Below are positions 8,144 through 17,651 of a stretch of 41,271 nucleotides of DNA, piece by piece. The DNA comes from Limisphaerales bacterium (GTDB taxonomy: Bacteria > Verrucomicrobiota > Verrucomicrobiia > Limisphaerales > UBA11358): NCBI GenBank assembly GCA_025362675.1, contig JANYFN010000053.1:1-41271 (forward strand), given 5' to 3'. Every line of letters starts with the position of its first letter. The first letter of the stretch is position 1. Both the position numbers and the translations under genes were made by a program. A model generated the notes under the pieces. It made no database searches and was not told the origin of the DNA. It worked only from the letters and a program-made list of their open reading frames with translations.

Positions 8144-9114
8144 ACCGCCGAAAACACATTCTCGTCACCGGTGGCGCGGGCTTCATCGGCGCGCATCTGG
8201 TGGAACGATTAGTGAACGAGGGCCATCGCGTTGTGGTGATTGATGACCTTTCGACTGGCAGTCTGGAAAATTTGGCTGCGGTAAAAGCGAATCCAAATTT
8301 TAGATTCGTTCAAACAAAAATTTCCGATTCCGCAGACCTAACAACCTTGGTGGCAGAAGCAGAATTTATTTTTCATCTGGCCGCCACGGTTGGGGTTGAA
8401 CTCGTCGTCAAATCAGCGTTGCACGTGCTTGAGGCCGGCTTTACGGAAACGCAAATGTTGCTGCGCGCCGCCGCCGTCAACGCTACGCCGCTTTTGCTGA
8501 CCTCCACTTCCGAAGTTTATGGCAAGAGCGCCAAGCCGGAGTTTAGCGAAGAGGACGACTTGCTGATCGGTCCGCCCGGACATTCGCGCTGGAGTTATGC
8601 CTGCTCGAAACTTGCGGATGAATTTCTTGCGCTAGCTTACGAGCGCGAAAAAAATTTACCGGTCACCATCGTGCGCTTGTTCAACACCGTCGGCCCGCGC
8701 CAAACCGGGCGCTACGGCATGGTGCTGCCCCGGTTCATCGCGGCGGCGCGGGCAGGGGAGCCGCTGCGAGTTTTTGGTAGTGGCGCGCAATCCCGTTGCT
8801 TTTGTCTCGTTCATGATGTCGTGGAATCATTGGTGCGCTTGCAGCAATGTCCGTTGACGCGCGGCGAGATTTTCAATGTTGGTAGCACGGAGGAAATTTC
8901 CATTTTGGAACTGGCCCAACTCGTCGTGGAAACATTGGCATCAACCTCAAAGATTGAATTGATCCCTTACGACCAAGCGTATGCACCGGGGTTTGATGAC
9001 ATGCACCGGCGCAAACCGCTCGTCGAAAAATTGCAGCGCTATGTGCAGTTTCATCCGCGAACGACCACGCGGGACATCATCCGGCTGACGGCGGGATTAA
9101 CCACCGCTCGCTAA
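8140..9114 (+). CDS. NAD-dependent sugar-nucleotide epimerase/dehydratase (extended SDR)
   Basis: A 324-residue cytosolic extended short-chain dehydrogenase. The NAD-binding motif GGAGFIG is at residues 11-17, an acidic VIDD ends the second strand, TSTSEVYG is the catalytic Ser/Thr segment and Tyr153-x3-Lys157 (SYACSK) is the active pair. RLFNTVGPRQTGRYGMV and FVGSG-like sugar-binding segments place it near UDP-glucuronate decarboxylase and UDP-glucose 4-epimerase-like enzymes; the exact nucleotide sugar cannot be read. The ATGA overlap with the amidase suggests both serve envelope construction. Confidence 0.9.
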   Translation: MNRRKHILVTGGAGFIGAHLVERLVNEGHRVVVIDDLSTGSLENLAAVKANPNFRFVQTKISDSADLTTLVAEAEFIFHLAATVGVELVVKSALHVLEAGFTETQMLLRAAAVNATPLLLTSTSEVYGKSAKPEFSEEDDLLIGPPGHSRWSYACSKLADEFLALAYEREKNLPVTIVRLFNTVGPRQTGRYGMVLPRFIAAARAGEPLRVFGSGAQSRCFCLVHDVVESLVRLQQCPLTRGEIFNVGSTEEISILELAQLVVETLASTSKIELIPYDQAYAPGFDDMHRRKPLVEKLQRYVQFHPRTTTRDIIRLTAGLTTAR

Positions 9115-9122
9115 ATATTTTT

Positions 9123-9137
9123 TCGCCAGCCCGGCGA
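9123..9137. terminator. Possible bidirectional terminator
   Basis: TCGCC-AGCCC-GGCGA forms a short 5-bp hairpin flanked by T-rich sequence on the right and by ATATTTTTT on the left. It sits between the convergent epimerase and cupin genes. The stem is short, so this is only a possibility. Confidence 0.4.
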
Positions 9138-9143
9138 TTTTCT

Positions 9144-9518
9144 TTAACTCACCGATATTTCCGTGATGACCGTATCCGCGTGTTCGTAAGCCGGCGCGCA
9201 GCAACAGAGCAGGTGCAACACTTCATTGCTGGTGTTCCAGATTTTATGTTTCAGTCCCGGCGGAATCGCGATGGCGTCGCCGGGCTTCACGTCGCGCAGC
9301 TCGCCTTCGATACGCATTCTGCCCGTGCCCCGCGTGATGTAATAAATCTCCTCGCATCGGGGATGAAAATGTTCGAGGGTCGCGCTGCCAATTGGTATGC
9401 GCGCCTCGGCGAGACTTTGGTTGCGAATGGCGGAATTGCGATGCGCCAGTAGTTCACGAATTTCCGAGCCATCCACGGTGATGAACGATGGCACTTCGTT
9501 GATATTTTTGATGTCCAT
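9144..9518 (-). CDS. Cupin domain protein
   Basis: A 124-residue single-domain beta-barrel of the cupin_2 type. Motif 1 is read as HFHPRCEEIYYITRGTGRM with the metal ligands His, His and Glu, and motif 2 as PGDAIAIPPGLKHKIWN with the fourth ligand His. Such small cupins bind a metal and act as isomerases, dioxygenases or sugar-binding proteins; the substrate cannot be told. Cysteines LLCCCAP near the C-terminus are unusual but not diagnostic. It converges with the epimerase gene. Confidence 0.9.
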   Translation of the reverse strand: MDIKNINEVPSFITVDGSEIRELLAHRNSAIRNQSLAEARIPIGSATLEHFHPRCEEIYYITRGTGRMRIEGELRDVKPGDAIAIPPGLKHKIWNTSNEVLHLLCCCAPAYEHADTVITEISVS

Positions 9519-9554
9519 AATTGGTTATATTTTTTGCTTAAGCAGATTTTAAAA

Positions 9555-10469
9555 TCAAAAACTCTCCGGGACTTTGAAAATTTTCGACCAGTCCATTTGG
9601 CCGAGCAACACGCCCGCTACGATCAAGCTCATAGCCATGCAAAACGTCGGCGTGATCGGTTCGCCCAAAGTAAAATGAACCCACACCGTTGTGGAGAGCG
9701 GAATCACATTGTTGAACAGCAGCACGCGACTGGTTTGCCAGTGACGCAGGGCGGTATTCCAGATCGCATACGGCACCACGCTGCCGAGTAGGATACAAAA
9801 TGTCTGCACGCCCAGATGAGGCGCATCCCACGTTTTAACCTGTGTCGCTTGCACCAATGCGACCGGGAGCAAGGTCACGCCGGCCATCCACATGGAATTC
9901 GCGGCGACCTCGAGGCCGTTGATGTGCGCCGCGAGCAAACGGCTTTGGTGGCTGAAATTCGCCCACAGAAAACTTGCCAACAGACCTAGTAATTCTCCCA
10001 CCATATTAGTATCGCCCGCGTGCAGGGCCGGCCAGAACAACACCAGCACGCCGCTCAAGGCCAACAGCGCCGCGCCGTAACGTCGTGCGCTCGCCCAATT
10101 TCTTTTCGGACGTTCCTCCCACATCAGTGCCCAAACCGGAGACGCTCCCAGATAAAGTGCCACATGCGACGCGGCTGTGAGTTTGAACGCCCAGCAAAAT
10201 GTCACCACATATGCCGCGAGACTTAGTCCTCCGCGCAACCAAAGTGACCGATACTGTTGTCGCGTCAATGACTCGAATTGGCCGAGCAGACTGGTGAATC
10301 TCAAGATCCCGAGCAGGATGAATCCCGCGCACAAAAAACGCGTTCCGCCCGTGAAGATCGGTGGCCACGAACCCACCAGCCATTTTGTGCCCGCGTTGTT
10401 TCCGCCCCACAAAATCGTTGTTAATAGGAGTCCGCCAGCAATCGCCGTATGATTTGTCTTGTCCGACAC
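9555..10469 (-). CDS. EamA/DMT-family permease
   Basis: A 304-residue membrane protein with about ten hydrophobic helices arranged as two EamA repeats, for example ILWGGNNAGTKWLVGSWPP in the first and a second half opening with LLGLLASFLWANFSHQSRLL and VVPYAIWNTALRHW. Members of this drug/metabolite transporter superfamily export amino acids, metabolites or drugs. The start is GTG (codons for MSDKTNH), with no clear Shine-Dalgarno and no nearby ATG. The cupin gene downstream is 36 bases away on the same strand and may be co-transcribed. Confidence 0.9.
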   Translation of the reverse strand: MSDKTNHTAIAGGLLLTTILWGGNNAGTKWLVGSWPPIFTGGTRFLCAGFILLGILRFTSLLGQFESLTRQQYRSLWLRGGLSLAAYVVTFCWAFKLTAASHVALYLGASPVWALMWEERPKRNWASARRYGAALLALSGVLVLFWPALHAGDTNMVGELLGLLASFLWANFSHQSRLLAAHINGLEVAANSMWMAGVTLLPVALVQATQVKTWDAPHLGVQTFCILLGSVVPYAIWNTALRHWQTSRVLLFNNVIPLSTTVWVHFTLGEPITPTFCMAMSLIVAGVLLGQMDWSKIFKVPESF

Positions 10470-10569
10470 GCGGCGAAGTTAGTGGAAAGCCGGCCGGTTG
10501 CGAATGAAAATTATATTGATCAATTTGCGTGGTTGGACACGCATTTCAGTGAAACGTATTGGCCCGGAG

Positions 10570-10788
10570 TTATTCGTTCAAACCCCAGTGCGGTTCGCGA
10601 TGTGCATGACGCAGTATCTCTTCGAGGACCTCGCTCATTTTGGTGGCCCGCATCAGGATTTCTGCCTCCATCCGTGACGGCTCCTCGGCCAGCACCCGCA
10701 TGGCACCTTGCGTCAGCAATAGTTGAATCGCACAACTCCCGCGGTTCACTTCAGTCAATAGTAATGGCGTTGTGTGCATACCTGACAC
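10570..10788 (-). CDS. Small hypothetical protein
   Basis: A 72-residue reading frame starting with GTG, preceded by a good Shine-Dalgarno AAGGAG at 8-base spacing. The C-terminal half (RMEAEILMRATKMSEVLEE, then ILRHAHREPHWGLNE) is helical, Met/Glu-rich and protein-like. I do not recognise the family. A second, overlapping frame further upstream also has a strong GGAGGT site before a GTG and encodes a short peptide ending KERTKCQVCTQRHYY; the two could be one zinc-ribbon-like protein split by a frameshift. The gene is divergent from the rhodanese gene. Confidence 0.5.
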   Translation of the reverse strand: MSGMHTTPLLLTEVNRGSCAIQLLLTQGAMRVLAEEPSRMEAEILMRATKMSEVLEEILRHAHREPHWGLNE

Positions 10789-10905
10789 TTCGTCCGCTCC
10801 TTCAAGATTTGCAAATTAAACTTATTCACGCTCTCATCACCTCCGTTACTAATACGTTCACCGATTTTGCATTGACCGCCGCGGTAGAGCACTTATTTTC
10901 ACCGT

Positions 10906-11274
10906 ATGGATCATTCACCCGGATTTCTCAAACTTGTCGCCGAAGCAAAAAAGAACATCACCGAAATCTCCGTCGCCGAGGCGCGCGCACGGTTGGCTGT
11001 GGGCAATAAAGTTGTTCTGCTGGATGTCCGGGAGGATCACGAATGGAGTGCCGGGCACGCCGCCGAAGCCGTGCATCTCGGCAAGGGGATTCTCGAACGT
11101 GATCTTGAAAAACTCTATCCCCAGCCGAACACGGAAATCATCATGTATTGCGGCGGCGGGTTCCGCTCCGCGATGTCCTGTGATGCCGCCCAAAAAATGG
11201 GCTATCAAAAAGTCTCCTCGCTCATCGGTGGCTACAAAGCGTTGGTCGCCGCCGGTTGGCCGATGGCGAAATAA
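10906..11274 (+). CDS. Rhodanese-like domain protein
   Basis: A 122-residue single rhodanese (sulfurtransferase) domain. The order is ITEISVAEARARL, VVLLDVREDHEWSAGHAAEA (the CH2A-like motif), and the active loop Cys82-GGGFR-S, with the Cys that carries persulfide. LIGGYKALVAAGWPM closes the domain. Length and absence of a signal peptide suggest a cytoplasmic protein of the GlpE/PspE-like class. The sulfur acceptor is unknown. The cysteine desulfurase in this window is 28 kb away and not obviously linked. Confidence 0.93.
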   Translation: MDHSPGFLKLVAEAKKNITEISVAEARARLAVGNKVVLLDVREDHEWSAGHAAEAVHLGKGILERDLEKLYPQPNTEIIMYCGGGFRSAMSCDAAQKMGYQKVSSLIGGYKALVAAGWPMAK

Positions 11275-11443
11275 CTCAGACCGCGCTCAGTTGATTAAAA
11301 ACCTCGCTGGCCATTAGTTGTCCGGTTTTCACTCAGCTAGATTTTATGCAGCTTGACTCGGCTCGGCTGCTCCTGTGAAATCGTCATGCCTGACGCGCTA
11401 TTTGGAATCATCCATCAACCGTTTTTACACCGCTCATTCAAAT

Positions 11444-14400
11444 ATGAAATTCTTGCTTAAAATCCTCCTGGTGCTTGGGTTACTTGCGGCGTTCGTCGGT
11501 GCGGGGCAGGCGTTCGGCCAAACGGTAGTTACCAATTCGTTGTTGTTTAGTGGCACCGACCCGCATGTTTCCGTGGCCAATTTCGGAGACATCATGCCCA
11601 CGAACGAAGTCACGGTCGAGTTCTGGGCGGACACCTCCAAACTGGCCGTTCAATCAGTTTTCATGTTAAGCCCGGATCAAGGCACCAACCGTTTCAATGC
11701 CCATATCAATTACTCCGATGGTCCGACTTTCGGGAATACTTATTGGGATTTCGGCAACGTCACGAGCGGTGGCCGTCTCGGTGCGGTGCCCGCGCCGGTG
11801 AATTCGCTCAACCACTGGGTTCATTACGCCTTCGTCGCCAGCCAGGGCAGCAATTCCATGCAGATCTACACCAACGGCTCTCTGGCCAGCACTAAGTCGG
11901 GCATGACGCCGTTGGTGCGAGGAAATTATAGCTTGCAGATCGGTGGCCCCGGTTTTCCGTATCATGGACGGATAAGTGACTTCCGTGTTTGGAACGTCGC
12001 CCGCTCGCAGACCGAGATTCAGGCGAATTTTGCGACGCGACTTACCGGCAACGAAGCCGGTCTTCTGCTCTATTATCGGTTTGATAACACCAATAGTTTC
12101 ATCGCCACCAATCTCGCCACCGTCTCTGGAGCTGCCTACAACGCAACCATCAATTTTTTCCGGACCGTATCGAACGTGAATGATTCAGGCCCCGGTTCCT
12201 TGCGGCAGACGATCGCGAGTGCTACCAGTGGTGATACCATTTATTTTAATACGAATCTTTCCGGAAAAACCATAGTGCTCACCAATGGCGAACTGGCGCT
12301 GAATAAAAGCCTCACGCTGGATGCCTCCCTATTGCCTAGCGGATTGGTTCTGGATGGACGTCACACCAGCCGTATTTTTAATGTGGGTGCTTCGAGCACC
12401 ACGGTCATGACCGGTTTCATCATCACCAACGGGACGACTTCGGGCACTTTTCCCGACGGCTACGGCGGCGGCATATTCAACAGCGGCAACCTTACCTTGC
12501 TAAATTGCGCGCTCGTCGGTAGCACTGCGTTCGTTGGCGGGGCTGCCTATAATAGCGGCAACTTAGTCCTCAACAATTCTACCGTCTCGGGAAACTTAGC
12601 CAGTTACGGCGGTGGTATTCAAAATGAACAAAATCTGTTGGCCACGAATTCCACCTTTGCCGGCAATACCGCTAGCGTAAATGGCGGTGCAATCAATGCT
12701 ACTTTCGGCCGACCGCTCACGTTGAATTTCTGTTCGATCGCTAGTAACTTCTGCGCTATCGGTGCCGGGATCAAAGTGGTCGGCAGTGGTTCAACCATCA
12801 ATAACACCATCATCGCCGGCAATTCGGGCGGCAACAATGTGGACGGCGATCCCTTTGACGGTGGCAACAATCTTACCAGTGGTCCGCCCTTGCTCGCCAC
12901 GCTTGGCTTCTATGGCGGCAAGACGCAGACGATGCCGCCGACCGCCGGTTCACCCGCCATTGACGCGGGCGGCGCCACATCTCTTACTACCGATCAACGC
13001 GGGTTGCGTCGTATCGTCGGTGCCTCTGCCGATATCGGGGCCGCAGAATTTCAAGATGCGAGCCCGTTGGTGGTGAACAATGCTGACTCCGGGGTTGGCT
13101 CGCTTCGCTTTGCGCTCACTTACTGTCCTATTGGATCGCATATCACGTTCACCAATACTTTGTCCGGTTCGAGCATTGTGCTGACGAGTGGAGAATTTTT
13201 TCTGAACCAGAATGTCACCATTGACGCGTCTTCGCTCTCTAACGGCATCACCTTAGACGGGAATCAGGCTGATCGGATTTTTGAAGTCGATAATGCGACC
13301 GTAGTCTTGAACTCTCTCACAATCGCAAATGGTTTGGTGACAAATAACTTCGGCGGCGGTGCCATTTTTAACTTCGGAACCTTGACCATCAACCGGAGCA
13401 CGCTCACCGGAAATGTCGCTCCGCGCGGCGGTGGTGCCATTGGAACCGAAGGCACGTTGACCCTGAACGAATGCACTTTGCAAGGCAATACTGCGCACGG
13501 TGGCTTAGGCGGCGGTGCCATTGTGGTTTACACCGGTGTCACGACTTTGAACCAGTGCACACTGAGTGGAAACAGTGCTACGAACACCCGCTTTGGCGGT
13601 GGCTGTATTCTGAATGCCGCAGGTTTGAACTGCACCAACTCGATCATCGCCGACAATCAAGACGGCGACCTTGAGAACTATGGAAATCTAGCTTTGGGCG
13701 GCGCCAATATCATTAAGTTCCTCGAAAATAAATCTACCTTTGGCCGAGGCATTGTCATTGGTCCGATACCGATCAGCGCCAACGCGCTCCTGGCTCCGTT
13801 TGGCAATTACGGTGGCCCCACCATGACGATGCCGCCGCTAGCGCCCGCCTCGCCCGCCGTGGATGCTTGTATCAGAGGCACGACCTTCACCACCGACCAA
13901 CGCGGTTTTCCGCGCCTTGTCGGCGCCCGCGCCGATATCGGCGCGGTAGAAGTTCAAGCGTCGTCTATCTCTACACCTACTCTCAACGTAAGTTCCCCGA
14001 CTAATACCCAGCTTTTGAGTAACCCGTTCTTTACGGTCATTGGCACTGCCCATGACAATGTCGCCGTTTCGAATGTGCTGTATTCACTCAACGGATCTGG
14101 GTGGCAGGTAGCGACGACTTCTAATAGTTGGGCGGACTGGACCGCTCCGCTCACGCTGACTCCCGGCACGAACACCTTTGCCGCTTATGCGCTGAACTAC
14201 AGCGGAAAACTTTCCTCGTTGAAGACGATTAAGTTCATTTACGTCGTCAGTTCCACCTTGACCGTAGCCGTCAACGGCCCGGGAGCAATCACGCCGGTGA
14301 ATTACTCCAACATCGTCTTGCAAGTAGGCCGGGGCTATTCCGTTACGGGCACCGCCACTCAGCCGGGCTTTGCCTTGAAGAATTGGACGGATGGCTTAAG

Positions 14401-16210
14401 CAACGTCCTTTCCAGCGCCGCCACACTTCCTTTTGTGATGTCCTCCAACCTTTCGCTGATCGCTAATTTTGTGGATGTCCAACTCCCGACCGCCGCCATC
14501 ACCAATGTTGCTTCCATTATCATCGTGAGTAACGAACTATTCACCGTAAAGGGCAGGGCGGAGGACAACGTAGCTGTGTCCAACGTTTTGGTGCGGTTGA
14601 ACAACGGTTCCTGGAATTCGGCCACGCCCGGAAACACCTTCACGAATTGGTCCACTGACTTACCCCTGATCCCCGGCACCAACGTTGTCTCCGTCTATGC
14701 CGTGGATAGCTCTGGAAACCAGTCGCTGACCAATACAGTCAAACTATTCTATCTGGTCGCTTCTACTTTGACCGTAGCCGTCAATGGGCCGGGAACTATC
14801 ACTCCGGCTAACTACACCAACATTTCTCTCGCCATCGGCAAAAACTACATCCTCACGGGCACGCCGAATAAAGCTGGTTTTGTCCTGACCAATTGGATGA
14901 GTGGCAGCAACGTGCTAGGTAATAAACCAGCCCTCACGTTTATAATGACGTCGAACTTGGCGCTGACGGCCAACTTTGTGGATAACACCCGGCCGATCTT
15001 AACGGTGACGACGCCGACGGCGGCGAGCGTGGGTAGTGCCATCTTTTCGGCGAAGGGAAAAGCCACTGATAATGCGGGTGTCACCAATGTGCTCTATAAC
15101 TTGAACAACCTCGGCTGGTTACCGCCTGACTCAACGAATCATTGGGCCGACTGGAGCAAGGCCTTGGAGCTAACACCCGGCACCAACACTTTGTTGGCGT
15201 ATGCGGTGGATGCCAGCGGTAACATATCCGCGACCAATAGCATCAAATTCATTTATACCACGGCCCCAGCCACGCTCAACGGCTTGGCAGCCAAGGTAAC
15301 GCCGGATGGCGGAATCACCTTTGGATCTGCGTTCGGGGCGACGACTTTCAATCAGGTTTCGACCGATGACTCTAATAATCCCAATGCCGTCGGCACCTAT
15401 ACTTACACTAAGCAAACGCCCACTAGCGGGCAGTTGAATTTGACTTATACCGCGCCGCCCACCGCCACTAATGAAGGCTTGCAAAGCATCCGCCTGAACT
15501 TTATCGCCCCCAACATCGCCCGTTTTACCAACGGCGTAGATTCGGGTGATATCGTGTTCACCTCCACCCCCGCCGTTGTTCAGCCTACCATCTTGAACCA
15601 GACCGTGGTCGCGATGAGTGCCGATGGCGGCGTTCAAGCTGAAAGCATTACCTTCACTGCCGGTAAATATACCAGCAGTAATCTGGTGACCCATGTTCTG
15701 GGCACGAACACTGGCTATACCTACACTACCTATGGGCCGGCTGGAGCTTTGTTAAAACACACCAATACCAACGGGCAAACTTATTTAATGTTCAACTTCT
15801 TCGGCACGAACTATGGCACAGTTCACTGGCAAAACTACACCGCCGCCGGTGTGTTCACGAACGCGCACGATCTGGATTTTGGCTTGGCGTCGCAGCGGCC
15901 TGGTGGCAATGCTCCCACTAACCTGATCGGCCGGAGTTTCGTGTATGCGGACACCAGTCACGTGCGGACTTTCTTTCTGGACGCAACTAATGCCAGCTTT
16001 GCCGCCGCCCCGGACATTTCTGGCAACGATTACATTTTCTCTTTCGGACCCAATGGAACTTACTCCTATAATCGCACTAACTCGAATACCGGAACTTATA
16101 ACTCCTCACTTACTGGCAGTGGTTTGTATTCAATCCAATTCATAGCTCCAAATTTCGGCTACGTTGACCTTCTCGGCATTGGTTATCCTACAGCCGTCTT
16201 ATTAAGATAG
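11444..16210 (+). CDS. Giant secreted LamG / beta-helix / Ig-repeat protein
   Basis: A 1588-residue protein with a signal peptide (KFLLKILLVLGLLAAF then QAFGQ). Residues about 30-220 form a LamG/concanavalin-like lectin domain (VTVEFWAD, YNSLQIGG-like strands). Two parallel beta-helix blocks follow at about 244-540 and 543-835, each opening with an xNDSGxGSLRxx motif and ending DQRGxxRxVGAxADIGAxE, the layout of 'choice-of-anchor Q' or polymorphic outer-membrane-type repeats. Residues 845-1272 hold two full repeats and one partial repeat of an Ig-like unit plus a TVAVNGPGxITPxNY segment with a DNA period near 509 bp. The C-terminal 310 residues are three related beta-rich units. No sorting signal is seen at the C-terminus. 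It is probably a cell-surface or released adhesin or carbohydrate binder. The ATG at 11444 was chosen because it gives the signal peptide. Confidence 0.85.
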   Translation: MKFLLKILLVLGLLAAFVGAGQAFGQTVVTNSLLFSGTDPHVSVANFGDIMPTNEVTVEFWADTSKLAVQSVFMLSPDQGTNRFNAHINYSDGPTFGNTYWDFGNVTSGGRLGAVPAPVNSLNHWVHYAFVASQGSNSMQIYTNGSLASTKSGMTPLVRGNYSLQIGGPGFPYHGRISDFRVWNVARSQTEIQANFATRLTGNEAGLLLYYRFDNTNSFIATNLATVSGAAYNATINFFRTVSNVNDSGPGSLRQTIASATSGDTIYFNTNLSGKTIVLTNGELALNKSLTLDASLLPSGLVLDGRHTSRIFNVGASSTTVMTGFIITNGTTSGTFPDGYGGGIFNSGNLTLLNCALVGSTAFVGGAAYNSGNLVLNNSTVSGNLASYGGGIQNEQNLLATNSTFAGNTASVNGGAINATFGRPLTLNFCSIASNFCAIGAGIKVVGSGSTINNTIIAGNSGGNNVDGDPFDGGNNLTSGPPLLATLGFYGGKTQTMPPTAGSPAIDAGGATSLTTDQRGLRRIVGASADIGAAEFQDASPLVVNNADSGVGSLRFALTYCPIGSHITFTNTLSGSSIVLTSGEFFLNQNVTIDASSLSNGITLDGNQADRIFEVDNATVVLNSLTIANGLVTNNFGGGAIFNFGTLTINRSTLTGNVAPRGGGAIGTEGTLTLNECTLQGNTAHGGLGGGAIVVYTGVTTLNQCTLSGNSATNTRFGGGCILNAAGLNCTNSIIADNQDGDLENYGNLALGGANIIKFLENKSTFGRGIVIGPIPISANALLAPFGNYGGPTMTMPPLAPASPAVDACIRGTTFTTDQRGFPRLVGARADIGAVEVQASSISTPTLNVSSPTNTQLLSNPFFTVIGTAHDNVAVSNVLYSLNGSGWQVATTSNSWADWTAPLTLTPGTNTFAAYALNYSGKLSSLKTIKFIYVVSSTLTVAVNGPGAITPVNYSNIVLQVGRGYSVTGTATQPGFALKNWTDGLSNVLSSAATLPFVMSSNLSLIANFVDVQLPTAAITNVASIIIVSNELFTVKGRAEDNVAVSNVLVRLNNGSWNSATPGNTFTNWSTDLPLIPGTNVVSVYAVDSSGNQSLTNTVKLFYLVASTLTVAVNGPGTITPANYTNISLAIGKNYILTGTPNKAGFVLTNWMSGSNVLGNKPALTFIMTSNLALTANFVDNTRPILTVTTPTAASVGSAIFSAKGKATDNAGVTNVLYNLNNLGWLPPDSTNHWADWSKALELTPGTNTLLAYAVDASGNISATNSIKFIYTTAPATLNGLAAKVTPDGGITFGSAFGATTFNQVSTDDSNNPNAVGTYTYTKQTPTSGQLNLTYTAPPTATNEGLQSIRLNFIAPNIARFTNGVDSGDIVFTSTPAVVQPTILNQTVVAMSADGGVQAESITFTAGKYTSSNLVTHVLGTNTGYTYTTYGPAGALLKHTNTNGQTYLMFNFFGTNYGTVHWQNYTAAGVFTNAHDLDFGLASQRPGGNAPTNLIGRSFVYADTSHVRTFFLDATNASFAAAPDISGNDYIFSFGPNGTYSYNRTNSNTGTYNSSLTGSGLYSIQFIAPNFGYVDLLGIGYPTAVLLR

Positions 16211-16362
16211 TTGTTCATTTTTGAATGTTAGGAGCCTGCCTGCATGCCCGACCTTGCGCCGTGGGTAGAATGATCGTCCCGATGACGACGACGAAAAATT
16301 TTGTGAAGTAAACCAAGCCAAAAGCAAACTCATCGGGCGGCGATACGGGCTTGAGTTTAAAT

Positions 16363-16660
16363 TCAGATCCGACCAACTATAACTATTAGCAAAACCAACT
16401 GGCGAACAAGGCTTTCAAAAAAACATAATAACGGTTTTAGCTCGTTTGCCTCAGCCGGGCTTCGTTGACCGCCAGCCATTCGTCTAAATGCGACGGCTTG
16501 ATTAATGAAACGCAAACGTCCATGCCTTGCTTCCATTCCGCTTAAAATCGCCGGGCAATCGGTGCATCGGTGTCCTTGGTTGAGTCGGATTTGCACTGCT
16601 GCTTAGCGACCAACTTGGCCAGCAACTGTCTTATGTGCTCATCAATGTTGAAGCGGATTT
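16363..16660 (-). pseudogene. Tyrosine integrase relic (N-terminal and core-binding part)
   Basis: Read leftward, the sequence gives LLAKLVAKQQCKSDSTKDTD, an in-frame stop, AEWKQGMDV, then KPSHLDEWLAVNEARLRQTS, a second stop, NRYYVF and, after a frameshift in a run of T, KALFASW. This is the core-binding (SAM-like) domain of the same integrase family as the relic at 28.6 kb; both share an almost identical KPSHLDEWLAxNEARL. No catalytic domain remains. It lies immediately upstream of nnrE and fills most of the 550-bp gap after the giant protein; I see no tRNA beside it. Confidence 0.75.
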
Positions 16661-16758
16661 GGAATAACCTGCTTCGAGAAACTGTGAAAGTATTCAGTGG
16701 CAAAACTACCGGTTGATTGGATTCGCACTGTTTCCAAGTCAAGCAACGAGGTATAGCG

Positions 16759-17502
16759 ATGAATTTTCAAACCGCATTACTTGATGTTCGCCAAATGGGT
16801 GAAGCTGACCGTCTGACCGTGGCCTCCGGCAAGACGGTCATCGAACTGATGGAGAACGCTGGCAGTGCTGTCGCCCGCGAAATTGAGAAGCGCTGGTCGG
16901 TGCGCCCCGTAATCGTGTTATGTGGCCCCGGTAATAATGGTGGCGATGGTTTTGTCACGGCCCGGCATCTTTCCGAATTGGGCTGGCCCGTTGACATCGC
17001 CTTGCTCGGTTCGCGGGATAAGTTGACCGATGCGGCGCGGCATCATGCGGAGTTGTGGCGCGGAACCGTCGAGCCACTCACACCTGCAGCGCTGGAGGGA
17101 GCGGAACTGGTGGTGGATGCAATCTTCGGCGCGGGTCTTAGCCGCGCGCTTGAGGGATCAGCCGTGGAAACTTTGACTGCCGCAGAGCAGCAGAAATTAC
17201 CAATCGTTGCCATTGATGTTCCCAGTGGCCTGATGGGCGATACTGGCGAAACGTTGGGTGCGGTTGCGTCTGTCCTTACGGTAACTTTTTTTCGCAAGAA
17301 GCCGGGGCACCTTTTGTTACCGGGAAGGTTGCTATGCGGCGAGGTTGTCGTCGCCGACATTGGGATTTCAACTTCCGTGCTGGAACAAATATCGCCAGAC
17401 ACCTTCGAGAATGATCCCTGCCTCTGGATTGGGAATCTTCCGCGACCTCAAAACGATGGAAATAAATATAGCCGGGGTCACGCGCTGATTTCCGGGGGTT
17501 AG
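16759..17502 (+). CDS. nnrE: NAD(P)H-hydrate epimerase domain of a truncated bifunctional Nnr
   Basis: A 247-residue protein, the YjeF_N domain that epimerises damaged NAD(P)HX. VLCGPGNNGGDGFVTARHL is the family signature, VVDAIFGAGLSR and PIVAIDVPSGLMGDTGE are the following conserved segments with the catalytic Asp. In bacteria this domain is normally fused to the ADP/ATP-dependent dehydratase NnrD (about 500 residues in total). Here the linker and just the first dehydratase strand (YSRGHALISGG) remain before a TAG. The dehydratase is lost and no sequence resembling it is seen in the next 150 bp. The start with CGAGG at 8-base spacing was preferred over an upstream ATG that overlaps the integrase relic. 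The epimerase half may still work. Confidence 0.85.
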   Translation: MNFQTALLDVRQMGEADRLTVASGKTVIELMENAGSAVAREIEKRWSVRPVIVLCGPGNNGGDGFVTARHLSELGWPVDIALLGSRDKLTDAARHHAELWRGTVEPLTPAALEGAELVVDAIFGAGLSRALEGSAVETLTAAEQQKLPIVAIDVPSGLMGDTGETLGAVASVLTVTFFRKKPGHLLLPGRLLCGEVVVADIGISTSVLEQISPDTFENDPCLWIGNLPRPQNDGNKYSRGHALISGG

Positions 17503-17651
17503 GCGATGCGGCGCTCATCATCACAACATGAACCGATCTAATCGGCTCAACAATGCTGCCAAGGCTAGCTCTGCGGCGACAAGCGTCAAACAGTCCGATT
17601 CAATTTTTGTTCAACCCGGCGCAGCAAACCGTCAAAATCAGACTCACACGA

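Noticed and set aside
17525-17545. CCGAT-CTA-ATCGG hairpin as terminator after nnrE
   Set aside because: The stem is only five pairs and no T run follows.
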